This document shows positions 37,089-47,030 of a DNA stretch of 64,000 bases, one piece after another. Under the pieces are notes generated by a model, which saw only the letters and a list, made by a program, of their open reading frames with translations, was not told where the DNA came from and did not search any database. The DNA lies in assembly GCA_016706055.1 (NCBI GenBank), contig JADJKL010000008.1, positions 248,001-312,000 on the forward strand, read 5' to 3'. Origin of the DNA: Chitinophagaceae bacterium. GTDB lineage: Bacteria; Bacteroidota; Bacteroidia; Chitinophagales; Chitinophagaceae. Made by a program: the position numbers and the translations under genes. Every line of letters starts with the position of its first letter. Within the stretch, counting starts at the first letter, position 1.

Positions 37089-37139
37089 AAGAAGAGTAAA
37101 CAAACAAATAAGTCAAGCAGATTTATAAATAAAAATATT

Positions 37140-38633
37140 ATGAACACAATTAAAAGAAATAGCTGGTTTAAAATGGGAGTAGTTGTTCTAATTGCCAGTC
37201 TCGCTATAACATCATGTAAAAGAGAATATACTGAGCCGCCGGTATTAGGTGCTCCTGATATCGTTGCTAATATTTCCATTGCGGATGTAAAAGCAAGATA
37301 TAATTCTGGTCTGCCGGTTGAAATAACAGACGATGCAGTGATTGAAGGAATTGTTTCTTGTGATGATAGAAGCGGAAATTATTATCAGCAGATAGCCATT
37401 CAGGATGCAACAGGCGGTGTGTTGTTAAGATTAGCAGGAAGCAATCATTACAACAACTACCCTGTTGGCCGTAAAATATTTGTAAAGCTGAAAGGATTGT
37501 TTTTAGGTCAATACAATGGTACGTTACAGTTTGGTGGCGGTGTAGATGCGCCTTTTGCAGCAGCAGGTGGTGTTACTTTATTAGCGGCTAACTTACAAGA
37601 TCAGCATATTGTAAAAGGACCGCTAAACCAACCATTAGTTCCACAAGTGGTTACTGTATCCCAATTGACGACTAATATTCAGGACATTTATGTAAGTACA
37701 TTAATCAAGTTAACAGGATTTGAATTTGCTTCTGGTGATTTGGGAAAAAATTATGCAGACGATGGTTTTTCTGGCAATAGAGTAATTAAGAATTGCGACA
37801 ACCCTGCCGCCTCAATAACGGTTCGAACAAGCAACTATTGCAACTTTGCAACTATAGGTTTGCCACAAGGAAATGGCGATATTATTGGCGTTTATTCTTT
37901 CTTTGGTTCAACTAAGCAATTTACTATCCGTGATACAACGGATGTAATGTTTTACGGACCTCGTTGCCCATCGGCAGGTGGTGGCGGAAGTATTGCATTG
38001 ACAACCTCTCCACTTACACTCAATTTCGATGCAATCGCTACCGCTGGATTGCCTTCCGGTGTGTATGTAAAACAAGGGGCAACCCCACTTGATCTTGGGA
38101 CAGAAGGTGCAGTATATAATAATAACTTTAGTGTGGGAACTGTTTGGAACCAAACCAGCGGTGGATTTAAAAACTTTGCATCTGCAACAGGACTTACTTC
38201 TACATCTTCTGCAGCTAATCAAAATGCAAGTACAAACAGGGCTTTAGGATTTAGACAAACTGGTTCAATTGGAGACCCGGGTGGAGCATTTACTTTCCAG
38301 TTGGCTAATACAACCGGAAAATCAAACTTGCAGTTAGAATTCAAATTGCAATCATTGGATGCACCTGCGAGTCCTGGAAGAACAACAACATGGAAAGTTG
38401 ATTACGGAGTTGGTTTAAGCCCTTCGGCTTTTTCAACTGTAACTACTAGCCCTGCCAATTTATCAACTACGTTGGGAACATTTGCAAACAATACTGTAAC
38501 TGTAAATTTTGGCACTGCATTGAATAATATCAGTCAACCAATTTGGATACGTATTGTGGCTTTAACTGGTACAACCGGCGGTGGCAGCAGACCTTCTACA
38601 GCAGTTGATGATGTGAAGTTTACATGGAATTAA
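37140..38633 (+). CDS. DUF5689 lipoprotein with C-terminal beta-sandwich domain
   Basis: 497 residues with lipobox LAITSC (Cys at 23). The DUF5689 part (about 35-270) has ISIADVKARYNSGLPVEI, DRSGNYYQQIAIQDATGG and FVKLKGLFLGQYNG, an OB-like arrangement. The region after 290 (LTLNFDAIATAGLPSGVYV to RPSTAVDDVKFTW) looks like a jelly-roll ligand-binding domain often found in secreted Bacteroidota proteins. Same message as the two genes before it; a terminator follows. Confidence 0.8.
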   Translation: MNTIKRNSWFKMGVVVLIASLAITSCKREYTEPPVLGAPDIVANISIADVKARYNSGLPVEITDDAVIEGIVSCDDRSGNYYQQIAIQDATGGVLLRLAGSNHYNNYPVGRKIFVKLKGLFLGQYNGTLQFGGGVDAPFAAAGGVTLLAANLQDQHIVKGPLNQPLVPQVVTVSQLTTNIQDIYVSTLIKLTGFEFASGDLGKNYADDGFSGNRVIKNCDNPAASITVRTSNYCNFATIGLPQGNGDIIGVYSFFGSTKQFTIRDTTDVMFYGPRCPSAGGGGSIALTTSPLTLNFDAIATAGLPSGVYVKQGATPLDLGTEGAVYNNNFSVGTVWNQTSGGFKNFASATGLTSTSSAANQNASTNRALGFRQTGSIGDPGGAFTFQLANTTGKSNLQLEFKLQSLDAPASPGRTTTWKVDYGVGLSPSAFSTVTTSPANLSTTLGTFANNTVTVNFGTALNNISQPIWIRIVALTGTTGGGSRPSTAVDDVKFTWN

Positions 38634-38639
38634 TTTTTT

Positions 38640-38673
38640 GTCAGCAGTGAAATTTATCATTGCTGACTTTTAT
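38640..38673 (+). terminator. Terminator after the second DUF5689 gene
   Basis: GTCAGCA/TGCTGAC arms, with further TGA/TCA pairing inside, then TTTTAT. It separates the receptor operon from the T9SS protein gene 22 bp later. Confidence 0.75.
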
Positions 38674-38695
38674 ATTTTTTACAAATAAGATTAGT

Positions 38696-41600
38696 ATGAA
38701 AAAGTTTTACTTTTTAGTTTGTTTTAGCTTTATGGTGGTTAATAGCTGGGCACAGTTATTAACAGAGCCTTTTAATTATACACCAGACCCTATAAACGGT
38801 CTTAATTTACAAAGCGGTGGCGTATGGTTAAGAGTTAATACTGGAGATTCTATTCTTGTTACAAGTAATAGTTTAAACTATCCTGGTCTTGCTGCTTCAA
38901 CTGGTAATAAGGTTTCTTTTGAAGGAACGGGTTCAGATAATTTCAGAGATTTTGCTTCTCAAACTTCTGGTAGTGTTTACACTTCTTTTATACTGAATAC
39001 GTCTGCATTAGGAAGCTTAAATGCAACAGGAGGTTATTTTTTGGGATTTAGCGAAACTGGTTCCACTTCTGCATTGGGAGGCGTTGTTTGGACAAGATTG
39101 AGTACTACTTCAGGAAAATATAATATTGGTATTGCTACCCGCAGCAGTAGTTCGACGATTAGTTGGTTGCCAAATGAATTAGATCCAGGAACTTCCTACT
39201 TTGTAGTAATTGCATACGATATGGTTACTGGTACTGCAAATGATGCGGCTAGAATCTGGCTTAATACTTCAGCAATAGGTGCTGGTGAACCAACTGCTGA
39301 TGCTACTGCCGCATCAGGAACTGGCGATTTAGCCAACATAGGAAATATTTTTCTTAGACAAGATAGCCCTGCTGAAACTGCGTTTACTGAAATAGATGAG
39401 ATTAGAGTTGGAACCACATGGGCACAGGTAACACCTGGTGGTGGTGCTACCCCGATTTTGAGTGCGTCGCCTTTAACTGCTTTTGGAAATATTTGCACTG
39501 GCACTACAGCTGGTCCTAATTCATTTACTATTTCTGGTTCTAATCTTACTGTAGTAAATGTTACTGTGGCTGCATTGGCGGGCTTTACTTATTCAACTAC
39601 AGCTGGCGGTACTTATACAACTACTTTGAGTTTAACACAAGCAGGTGGAACTTATTCGCAGGACATATTTGTAAAGTTTGATCCAGTTGCCGTTCAATCA
39701 TATGATGGTGATATAGCAATTGGTGGCGGTGGAGTTTCATCTCCCATTAATGTTACAGCATCTGGAAGTGGTGTTGCAAGTACTGTTCCTTTATTAACAA
39801 CTGGCGGAGCTACAGCAATAACTATAAACTCAGCTACATTGGCTGGTACAATAACGGGTACTGGTTGTTCTTCCATTTCTGCTTATGGTATTGAATACAG
39901 TATGACAAGTGGCTTTCCAAATGGTAATGGTACTTCAGTTCCTGCATCAAATTTAAGCGGCGGTAATTTTTCTTCTGATCTTTCAAGCTTAGCATCCGCA
40001 ACTACATATTATTATCATGCTTATGCAACAAATGGTACAGGTACAGGATATGGTGCTGAAGAATCATTTACAACTTCATCTCCGGGTGGAGCTTCTGGAG
40101 TTGTAATTAGTCAGGTATATGGTGGCGGTGGAAATAGTTCTGCTACCTATAATCAGGATTTTGTTGAGTTATTCAATCAAACATCAGGTGCAATTGATAT
40201 AAGCGGATGGAGTGTACAATATACTTCTGCTGCTGGTACAGGCACATGGGCTGTTACTACAATTCCTGCTACTTCAACTATCGGAGCTGGCAAATATTTT
40301 TTAGTAGCATTGGCAACAGGTGCTACAGGCGTTGCATTGCCAACACCAGATCTTATTAATACGGGAATGAATCTTAGTGGAACTGCTGGTAAAGTTGCAT
40401 TGGTAAATGATGCAGTCGCATTGGCAGGAGGAACAGCTTGCTCAGGAGCAACAGTAGTTGATGTATTAGGTTATGGTACTACAGCTTCTTGTTCAGAGAC
40501 AGCTGTATTTCCTACTACCGGAATAGATAATACAAAATCAAGCTTTAGGAAAAATAACGGTTGTACAGATACAGATAATAACAGTGCAGATTTTGAAATA
40601 TTGGCTGTTGCACCAAGAAATAGTGCATCGGCAGCAAACCTTTGTGGCGGACCAACACCAATTTTAACATCAACTACGTTGACTGATTTTGGAAGTGTTT
40701 GTACAAGTACAACAGTAGGCCCTAATTCATTTACTATCTCAGGAACTAATCTTACTACTGCGAATGTTACTGTAGCTGCATTAACTGGATTTACCTATTC
40801 AACTACTGCTGGCGGCACTTATACTGCTACATTAGATCTTGTACAGCCAGGAGGAACATATTCTCAGGAAATATTTGTACAATTTACTCCAACAGCTATT
40901 CAATCTTACAATGGAAATATTGTTATAGCTGGTGGTGGAGCACCTTCAATAAATGTGGCTGCAACGGGTGCTGGTATCAATTCTATATCTGTTACAACTG
41001 ATGGGGCTTCTGCCATTACAACTACTACGGCTACATTAGCAGGAACTATTACAGCTTCTTGCGGAGCAGCTACTGCTTATGGCATTGAATATAGTATGAC
41101 GAATGGTTTTGCAAATGGAACAGGAACACAAGCTCCTTCGTCAAATCTTTCGGCAGGAAACTTTAGTTCTGCTATAAGTAGTTTAACAGCAAGCACAACT
41201 TATTATTATCATGCATTTGCTACCAATGCAGGTGGAACAAGTTATGGTGCACAACAATCGTTTACAACAGCTTCACCACCTCCTCCGGTATTAACAGCAA
41301 CTGCTTTGTCTGCATTTGCTCCCATTTGTATTACAACAACGTCAAGTTCTAATTCATTTACTATAAATGGAACTAATCTTACCACGGCTTCATTAAGCGT
41401 TGGGCCTTTAGCAGGATTTACTTTTTCAGAAACTGCTGGTGGTACATATGTTTCTACCTTGGCAATAACACAAGCTGGTGGTACGCAAAGCAAAATTGTT
41501 TATGTGAAGTTTACTCCAATTGCAGTTCAATCTTATAATGGAAATATTCCAGTAAGTGGTGGCGGTGCTGCTACTATTAATGTTGCAGCAGTTGCAAGCG

Positions 41601-42175
41601 GTGTAAATACCACAGCAACTGTTTCTACTGGTGCGGCAAGCAATTTAACGAATCACTCAGCCACATTAAGCGGTGGCATTGCATCTAATGGTTGTTCTAA
41701 CGTTACTGCATATGGTGTTGAATATAGCGGCATTAGTGGTTTTGTAAATGGAGCAGGAACAAAAGTTTCATCAGCAAATCTTAGTGGCGGTGTGTTCTCA
41801 AGTTCAATAACAGGACTTGTGCAAGGCGCTACTTATTATTTTAAAGCGTATGCTAGTAACAGTGGCGGCACTGCTTACGGTGTTGAACAGGCATTTATTG
41901 TTCCTGCTATTAACAACGGGTTTTCTTTATATCCTGTTCCAGTAGAAAGAGGTACAGCTGTAAGAGTTACTATGGACAACATTACTCCTGGTTACTATGG
42001 CTTGCAGTTTTTCAATAGCTCTGGACAATTGGTTTATCAGTGGGATATGAATATCCAAGTAAACTTTATCAACCAGACATTTACAGTGCCAGGCAGCATA
42101 CAGGCAGGCACCTACAGAGTGTTGTTGGTTAATCATCTTGGAATATTAGATTCAAAGAGCATTTTAATTCATTAA
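38696..42175 (+). CDS. T9SS-secreted protein with lamin-tail domain and three repeat modules
   Basis: 1159 residues from ATG 38696. Signal peptide (MKKFYFLVCFSFMVVNSWA), a beta-sandwich region to about residue 245, then three copies of a roughly 205-residue module: an Ig-like half (TPILS, GPNSFTISGSNLT, FTYSTTAGGTY) and an Fn3-like half (YGIEYS, TTYYYHAYATN). A lamin-tail domain (VVISQVYGGGGNSSATYNQDFVELFNQT) sits between copies 1 and 2. The last 85 residues (FSLYPVPVERG to ILIH) are a type A sorting domain for type IX secretion. Lamin-tail domains often accompany secreted nucleases. The repeats are alike in sequence and composition, so they probably arose by duplication. Confidence 0.88.
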   Translation: MKKFYFLVCFSFMVVNSWAQLLTEPFNYTPDPINGLNLQSGGVWLRVNTGDSILVTSNSLNYPGLAASTGNKVSFEGTGSDNFRDFASQTSGSVYTSFILNTSALGSLNATGGYFLGFSETGSTSALGGVVWTRLSTTSGKYNIGIATRSSSSTISWLPNELDPGTSYFVVIAYDMVTGTANDAARIWLNTSAIGAGEPTADATAASGTGDLANIGNIFLRQDSPAETAFTEIDEIRVGTTWAQVTPGGGATPILSASPLTAFGNICTGTTAGPNSFTISGSNLTVVNVTVAALAGFTYSTTAGGTYTTTLSLTQAGGTYSQDIFVKFDPVAVQSYDGDIAIGGGGVSSPINVTASGSGVASTVPLLTTGGATAITINSATLAGTITGTGCSSISAYGIEYSMTSGFPNGNGTSVPASNLSGGNFSSDLSSLASATTYYYHAYATNGTGTGYGAEESFTTSSPGGASGVVISQVYGGGGNSSATYNQDFVELFNQTSGAIDISGWSVQYTSAAGTGTWAVTTIPATSTIGAGKYFLVALATGATGVALPTPDLINTGMNLSGTAGKVALVNDAVALAGGTACSGATVVDVLGYGTTASCSETAVFPTTGIDNTKSSFRKNNGCTDTDNNSADFEILAVAPRNSASAANLCGGPTPILTSTTLTDFGSVCTSTTVGPNSFTISGTNLTTANVTVAALTGFTYSTTAGGTYTATLDLVQPGGTYSQEIFVQFTPTAIQSYNGNIVIAGGGAPSINVAATGAGINSISVTTDGASAITTTTATLAGTITASCGAATAYGIEYSMTNGFANGTGTQAPSSNLSAGNFSSAISSLTASTTYYYHAFATNAGGTSYGAQQSFTTASPPPPVLTATALSAFAPICITTTSSSNSFTINGTNLTTASLSVGPLAGFTFSETAGGTYVSTLAITQAGGTQSKIVYVKFTPIAVQSYNGNIPVSGGGAATINVAAVASGVNTTATVSTGAASNLTNHSATLSGGIASNGCSNVTAYGVEYSGISGFVNGAGTKVSSANLSGGVFSSSITGLVQGATYYFKAYASNSGGTAYGVEQAFIVPAINNGFSLYPVPVERGTAVRVTMDNITPGYYGLQFFNSSGQLVYQWDMNIQVNFINQTFTVPGSIQAGTYRVLLVNHLGILDSKSILIH
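39449..41900 (+). repeat. Three tandem coding modules of about 620 bp
   Basis: Copies start near 39449, 40655 and 41284; the lamin-tail insert lies between the first and second. The shared strings include GPNSFTISG or SNSFTINGTNLT, AGFTYSTTAGGTY and TTYYYHAYATN. The third copy is the most diverged. Confidence 0.8.
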
Positions 42176-42194
42176 TAGAAATTGGTATAAATTG

Positions 42195-42232
42195 AAACAG
42201 CCATCCTGATCAAATCGGGATGGCTGTTTTTT
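42195..42232. terminator. Terminator between the T9SS protein and recJ
   Basis: AACAGCCATCC ... GGGATGGCTGTT, then seven T. The best T-run is on the plus strand; it may also serve the convergent recJ. Confidence 0.88.
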
Positions 42233-42251
42233 TATAAATCAGTTTTGAAAT

Positions 42252-43949
42252 TTATTCCGAAGACCGAAAATCAATCATTTTTAATTGCAATGTTTTCTTT
42301 TCCTGCCATTCATTTTCATCGATGGTGTACACAACATCAATAGGCTTTTTATCTGCAAGCAATTGAAATTTATCAGCCATATTAAATCCAATTCCGGTAA
42401 TTGATACATCATCCTGCTTTAATGAAAAACGAATATGATCTTCCTTTACAATTTTTGACCAGCCATTATCTATTACATTTCTTGTAATAAAAACTGGCCG
42501 TAAATTTTCCGGGCCAAATGGTTCCATTTGAGAAATGATTTCGAAAAATGATTGCTTAATATCTTTCAAAGAAATTTCTGCGTCAATAATTATTTCTGGA
42601 ATTAATAGTTCAGGTGTAATGGTAGAGGCAACAACTGCTTCAAATTTTTCCCGGAACGCATCTACCTGATTTGTCTCCAATGTCATTCCCGCTGCTGCAA
42701 AATGACCGCCATAACCAAGCAGATGTTCTCTGCATGCATGAATGGCTTCGTATAAATTAAATCCTGGAACGCTTCTAGCACTACCAGCAACCACATCGCC
42801 AGATTGTGTTAGCACAATCGTTGGCCTGTAGTGATGTTCAATTAATCTTGATGCAACAATGCCTACTACACCCTTATGCCAATGCGGTTTAAATACCAAT
42901 GTAGACTTCCTATTTATCCATTCTTTATTTTCATTGATTAATGCAAGAGCTTCTTCGGTAATTGCTTTATCAGCTTCTTTTCTATCTGTATTATCACTGT
43001 GTAATTGTTCTGCAAAATGCAAAGCTTCTTCTTCTGTTTCAGCCACAAACATTTGCACTGCTTTCGTTGCATCATCCATTCTGCCCGCCGCATTCACACG
43101 GGGAGCAATCATAAAAACAAGGTTAGTAATATGGAGTTCCTTAATAAGTCCGCTTAGTTTACAAAGTGCTTTTATTCCGTAGTTTGGATTTTTATTTGCC
43201 TTGATAAGGCCATGAAAAGCAAGAACCCTGTTTTCTCCTGTCATAGGAACGATGTCGGCGGCAATAGCTGTTGCTAACAGATCAAGATATTCAAAGGTTG
43301 ATTCAGTAGGTAGATTTAATTTCTCTGTCAATGCCGAAATTAATTTGAAGCCAACACCACAACCACACAATTCTTTATATGGGTAATTACAATCAATTTG
43401 TTTTGGATTTAAAATGGCAACAGCTGGCGGAAGTATTTCATCTGGCAAATGATGATCGCATACTATAAACTCAACCCCAATTTCTTTTGCATAACTAATA
43501 AGCTCAACGGATTTGATGCCACAATCCAAAGCGATAATTAATGTAAAACCATTTTCTTTTGCATAATCAATACCCGCTTTACTTACGCCGTATCCTTCTC
43601 TGTAACGATGAGGAATATAAAATCCAAGATTCGAATAATTTTTTTTAAGGAACTGATACATGCAAGCCACAGATGTTGTTCCATCTACATCATAATCGCC
43701 AAAGACAAGTATTTTTTCATTACTATTAAATGCGGAAATAACTCTGTCAACTGCTTTATCCATGTCTTTCATCAGCCATGGGCTGTGCAGTTCCGTTAGT
43801 TGTGGTCTGAAAAAATCTTTTGCTTTTTCATAAGTATCAATGCCCCGCTGAACAAATATTTTGCAAAGCACTTTCGGCACTTTCAATGATTCATATAAAG
43901 AAGTTACAACCTGATTATCTGCTTCTGATATGTTCCACCTTTTTTGCAT
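42252..43949 (-). CDS. recJ: Single-stranded-DNA exonuclease RecJ
   Basis: 565 residues of the DHH family. VFGDYDVDGTTSVA (motif I) near residue 80, VCDHHLPD (the DHH motif) near 160, GCGVGFKL and the DHHA1 signature GGHFAAAGMTL near 400, then an OB-fold. 5'-3' exonuclease for recombination and mismatch repair; metal dependent. The prenyl synthase gene lies 2 bp upstream, so the two share a message. Confidence 0.95.
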   Translation of the reverse strand: MQKRWNISEADNQVVTSLYESLKVPKVLCKIFVQRGIDTYEKAKDFFRPQLTELHSPWLMKDMDKAVDRVISAFNSNEKILVFGDYDVDGTTSVACMYQFLKKNYSNLGFYIPHRYREGYGVSKAGIDYAKENGFTLIIALDCGIKSVELISYAKEIGVEFIVCDHHLPDEILPPAVAILNPKQIDCNYPYKELCGCGVGFKLISALTEKLNLPTESTFEYLDLLATAIAADIVPMTGENRVLAFHGLIKANKNPNYGIKALCKLSGLIKELHITNLVFMIAPRVNAAGRMDDATKAVQMFVAETEEEALHFAEQLHSDNTDRKEADKAITEEALALINENKEWINRKSTLVFKPHWHKGVVGIVASRLIEHHYRPTIVLTQSGDVVAGSARSVPGFNLYEAIHACREHLLGYGGHFAAAGMTLETNQVDAFREKFEAVVASTITPELLIPEIIIDAEISLKDIKQSFFEIISQMEPFGPENLRPVFITRNVIDNGWSKIVKEDHIRFSLKQDDVSITGIGFNMADKFQLLADKKPIDVVYTIDENEWQEKKTLQLKMIDFRSSE

Positions 43950-43951
43950 GA

Positions 43952-44914
43952 TTAATATTTTCGGTCTGTAACATACAATACCATGTCTTCTAATCCTTGC
44001 CTAACAGGGCTTTCAGGAAACTGGTGAAGCACTTCCAATGCTTCATTCTTAAATGAATTCATTTTTTCAGTTGCATAAGCAATACCACCTGATGCTTCAA
44101 CTTGTTCTATCACCCACTGCACTTTTTTCTTATCTCGGTTATTATTTTTTACAATGTAAATTATCTTTCTTCTGGTAGATTTATCAATGTTATTCAATGT
44201 ATAGATAAGCGGCAACGTTAGTTTTTTCTCCTTGATGTCATTGCCGGTAGGCTTGCCTACATTTTCACTGGCATAATCAAAAAGGTCATCTTTAATTTGG
44301 AATGCCATACCTGTTTTTTCGCCAAACAATCTCATTTTTTCTGTTATCTCTTCGTCCTGACTTGTGCTCCATGCTCCCGCAGAGCAGGCTGATGCTAAAA
44401 GCGAAGCTGTTTTGCTCCGGATAATGTCATAATATATTTCTTCATCAAGATTTAATGTCCGGGCTTTCTGCATTTGTAGTAATTCGCCTTCACTCATTTT
44501 GCGAACAGCATCGGAAAGAATATGTAAGACTCTATAATCGTTATTGTCAAGAGACAGTAAAAGACCTTTTGCTAAAAGATAATCACCTAATAAAATGTTT
44601 GCTTTAGCCTTCCAAAGGGCAAAAGTTGAGAAAAAACCTCTTCTTTCAAGCGAATCGTCAACAACATCATCATGTACTAACGTTGCTGTATGAAGGAGCT
44701 CAACCAAAGAGGCCGCCCGGTAGGCCGGTTCGTTCACTTCACCGCAAAGCTTAGCTGAAAGAAGGACAAACATAGGTCTTAATTGCTTCCCTTTTCTTTT
44801 GACAATATAGCGTAAAATCCTGTTCAGACGGGAGCCTTGACCCTGCATAGCGTCTTTGAACCGGGTTTCAAAAACCTTTAGTTCTTCGTTTATTAAATTA
44901 GTCGGAAGGTTCAT
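43952..44914 (-). CDS. Polyprenyl diphosphate synthase
   Basis: 320 residues from ATG 44914. First Asp-rich motif VHDDVVDDSLERRG near residue 80 and second QIKDDLFDYAS near 205; KGKQLRPMFVL binds the isopentenyl group. A long-chain trans-prenyl transferase (octaprenyl/heptaprenyl type, IspB-like) that supplies the side chain of menaquinone, which fits the mqn genes in the window. Chain length cannot be read from this alone. Confidence 0.9.
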   Translation of the reverse strand: MNLPTNLINEELKVFETRFKDAMQGQGSRLNRILRYIVKRKGKQLRPMFVLLSAKLCGEVNEPAYRAASLVELLHTATLVHDDVVDDSLERRGFFSTFALWKAKANILLGDYLLAKGLLLSLDNNDYRVLHILSDAVRKMSEGELLQMQKARTLNLDEEIYYDIIRSKTASLLASACSAGAWSTSQDEEITEKMRLFGEKTGMAFQIKDDLFDYASENVGKPTGNDIKEKKLTLPLIYTLNNIDKSTRRKIIYIVKNNNRDKKKVQWVIEQVEASGGIAYATEKMNSFKNEALEVLHQFPESPVRQGLEDMVLYVTDRKY

Positions 44915-45036
44915 TATTCGGAGGGGCAATTTACGGGCAAAAAAATAATTGCATGGTTATGCAACAAATTGGCAGCTAAAATTGACTAAGTAATTGAAAA
45001 ATAATGGGCAACAGAATCAAATAATTAACATAAAAA

Positions 45037-45067
45037 TTTGGTAATTAGCTCTCAAATTCTATTTTTG
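45037..45067 (+). promoter_or_regulatory. Consensus promoter of the OmpA gene
   Basis: TTTG (45037-45040), 19 bp, TATTTTTG (45060-45067): a full match to the phylum consensus. Transcription should start near 45075, giving a leader of about 33 nt. Confidence 0.8.
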
Positions 45068-45107
45068 CACTTTATTAGGACATTGTTTCAAATCTTAATC
45101 CTTAGTT

Positions 45108-46850
45108 ATGGCAAGTAAAAAATTATTATTATTGGCAGGTGCAATCTGCCTGTTAGCGTCTTCTGGTTTCTCTCAACGGGTAGGAGCCAGTTATGATGTA
45201 AAAGATTCTTCTGTGGTTCCCGACAAAAGAATGCCTCAGCATAGTGAGTTCTTAAACGGAACTTATAACTTCCCTGCAAAACCCCGCAATCAGTGGGAAA
45301 TTGGTATAAAGGGTGGTCTTTTTCAAGTAAGTGGTGATATTCCAGCTAAAGTATTTTCTCCAGGCTTTGGTCTGCATGTAAGAAAGGCTTTTGGATATAT
45401 CTTCTCAATGCGTTTAGAGTATTTGTATGGAATTGGTAAAGGCATGGACTTTACACAATCTGGCAACTACGCTAAAAATTCAGCTTGGGCGAATAACGGT
45501 TCAGCTGCAACTTCTTATTCTGCTCCTGTAGCCGCTCCGGCAACTGGGCCAGGTAATCCGGTTATTTTACAGTCTTCCCAGTTTGTAAACTTTGGCTTAC
45601 CTGCTAATACAGCACTTGATCCAGTATATTACAACTATAAAGCAAAGGTTCAAGACCTTTCTTTACAAGGTGTTGTTACTTTAAACAATATCCGTTTTCA
45701 TAAAGCAAAAACTGGCTTTAACATGTACGGTTTTGCTGGTATAGGTGCTACTGTTTATGACACTAAAGTAAATGCTTTAAATGAGGGCGCAGGTCAAGGA
45801 CAGAAATATAATTTTGCAAGTATTTCTCCAAGCGACCAATACAAAAAGCGTAAAGACACTTATAGCGCATTAAAAGCATTGATGGATGATACGTATGAAA
45901 CTCCTGCTGAAAACCAAGGCGATCGTCGTCCAAAATTATTTGGGAAAACTTTCAAGCCTTCTGCTACAGTAGGTGCTGGTATAGCTTTCAAATTAAGCAA
46001 CAGATTGAACCTTGCTATTGAAGATCGTTGGACTTTCATTAAGGATGACTTATTGGACGGTCAGCGTTGGCAAGAACATGCTTGGGGTGATGCGGTACTT
46101 ACCCGTGACTTCGATTCATATAATTATGCAACAATTGGTTTAAATATTAACATTGGTGCTAAATCTGTTGAACCACTTTGGTGGCTTAACCCATTGGACT
46201 ATGCATACAGCGAAATCCGCAACCCTCGTTTGATGCGTTTGCCAAAGCCAGTATTACCTGATAGCGATGGCGACGGAGTTACTGACCAATTTGACCAAGA
46301 GCAAACTCCTGCAGGTTGCCCGGTTGATAGCCATGGTGTAACAAAAGATACTGATGGTGATGGTATTCCTGATTGTAAGGATAAGCAATTGATTACTCCT
46401 ACTTATTGTCAGCCAGTTGATGCTGATGGTGTTGGAACTTGCCCTTGTCCTGATGATTGCAAAGGAGTAGCTCCGCCAGAAAAAACTTGTGCTGAAATGA
46501 TGGGTGCATTACCTAGCATTGCATTCAAAACTGGTAATAACAAATTAACTGATGATGCAAAAGCAGTTCTTGCAACTGTTGCTGCTAAGCTTCGTAACAA
46601 TCCAGGTTGTAAAGTAGTTGTAATCGGTTATTGCTCTTCTAACAAGAAAGAGCAGCAATTAAGCTGGGATCATGTAAATGCAGTTATCAACCATATGGTA
46701 GACAAAGAAGGTGTAAGTGCTGATCGCTTTATCTTCAACTATGGCCAGCCTGGTGGAGATTGCAATACAGTTGATCTTCGTGCAGCTTCAGAAGGTGAAG
46801 ATGGACCAAACAGAGTAGAGCCTCCTCACCCAAATCTTCGTAAGAACTAA
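45108..46850 (+). CDS. OmpA-family outer-membrane protein with calcium-binding repeats
   Basis: 580 residues. Signal peptide MASKKLLLLAGAICLLASSGFS, an N-terminal beta-barrel (to about 370), thrombospondin type 3-like Asp-rich repeats (DSDGDGVTDQFDQEQTPAGCP, DTDGDGIPDCKDK; about 380-460) and a C-terminal OmpA peptidoglycan-binding domain (LPSIAFKTGNNKLTDDAKAVLATVA, ending before a short Pro-rich tail). Abundant structural protein anchoring outer membrane to wall. Strong promoter and terminator make it a single-gene unit. Confidence 0.92.
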   Translation: MASKKLLLLAGAICLLASSGFSQRVGASYDVKDSSVVPDKRMPQHSEFLNGTYNFPAKPRNQWEIGIKGGLFQVSGDIPAKVFSPGFGLHVRKAFGYIFSMRLEYLYGIGKGMDFTQSGNYAKNSAWANNGSAATSYSAPVAAPATGPGNPVILQSSQFVNFGLPANTALDPVYYNYKAKVQDLSLQGVVTLNNIRFHKAKTGFNMYGFAGIGATVYDTKVNALNEGAGQGQKYNFASISPSDQYKKRKDTYSALKALMDDTYETPAENQGDRRPKLFGKTFKPSATVGAGIAFKLSNRLNLAIEDRWTFIKDDLLDGQRWQEHAWGDAVLTRDFDSYNYATIGLNINIGAKSVEPLWWLNPLDYAYSEIRNPRLMRLPKPVLPDSDGDGVTDQFDQEQTPAGCPVDSHGVTKDTDGDGIPDCKDKQLITPTYCQPVDADGVGTCPCPDDCKGVAPPEKTCAEMMGALPSIAFKTGNNKLTDDAKAVLATVAAKLRNNPGCKVVVIGYCSSNKKEQQLSWDHVNAVINHMVDKEGVSADRFIFNYGQPGGDCNTVDLRAASEGEDGPNRVEPPHPNLRKN

Positions 46851-46870
46851 TAGTACAAAGTATTTTATAC

Positions 46871-46908
46871 TGACCCCGTATTGCCTCAGGCGATACGGGG
46901 TCTTTTTT
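46871..46908 (+). terminator. Terminator after the OmpA gene
   Basis: GACCCCGTAT ... ATACGGGGTC with GCC-TCA-GGC inner pairing, then six T. Confidence 0.92.
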
Positions 46909-47030
46909 GCGTATTAATCAATTGTTGCAAGCTCATTGCCAGCCCTTTATCAAAACCTTAACGAGGCATTTTTGGAGCTTTATTTTTTTTAAGTAAGTTT
47001 TGTCTTTAACAGTTAACTTTGCCAACCTTT

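Noticed and set aside
39196..39504. Antisense frames across the T9SS repeat protein (also at 39694-39876 and 41242-41493)
   Set aside because: Long open antisense frames are expected from the Thr/Ala/Gly-rich codons of the sense gene; no start signals or families support them.
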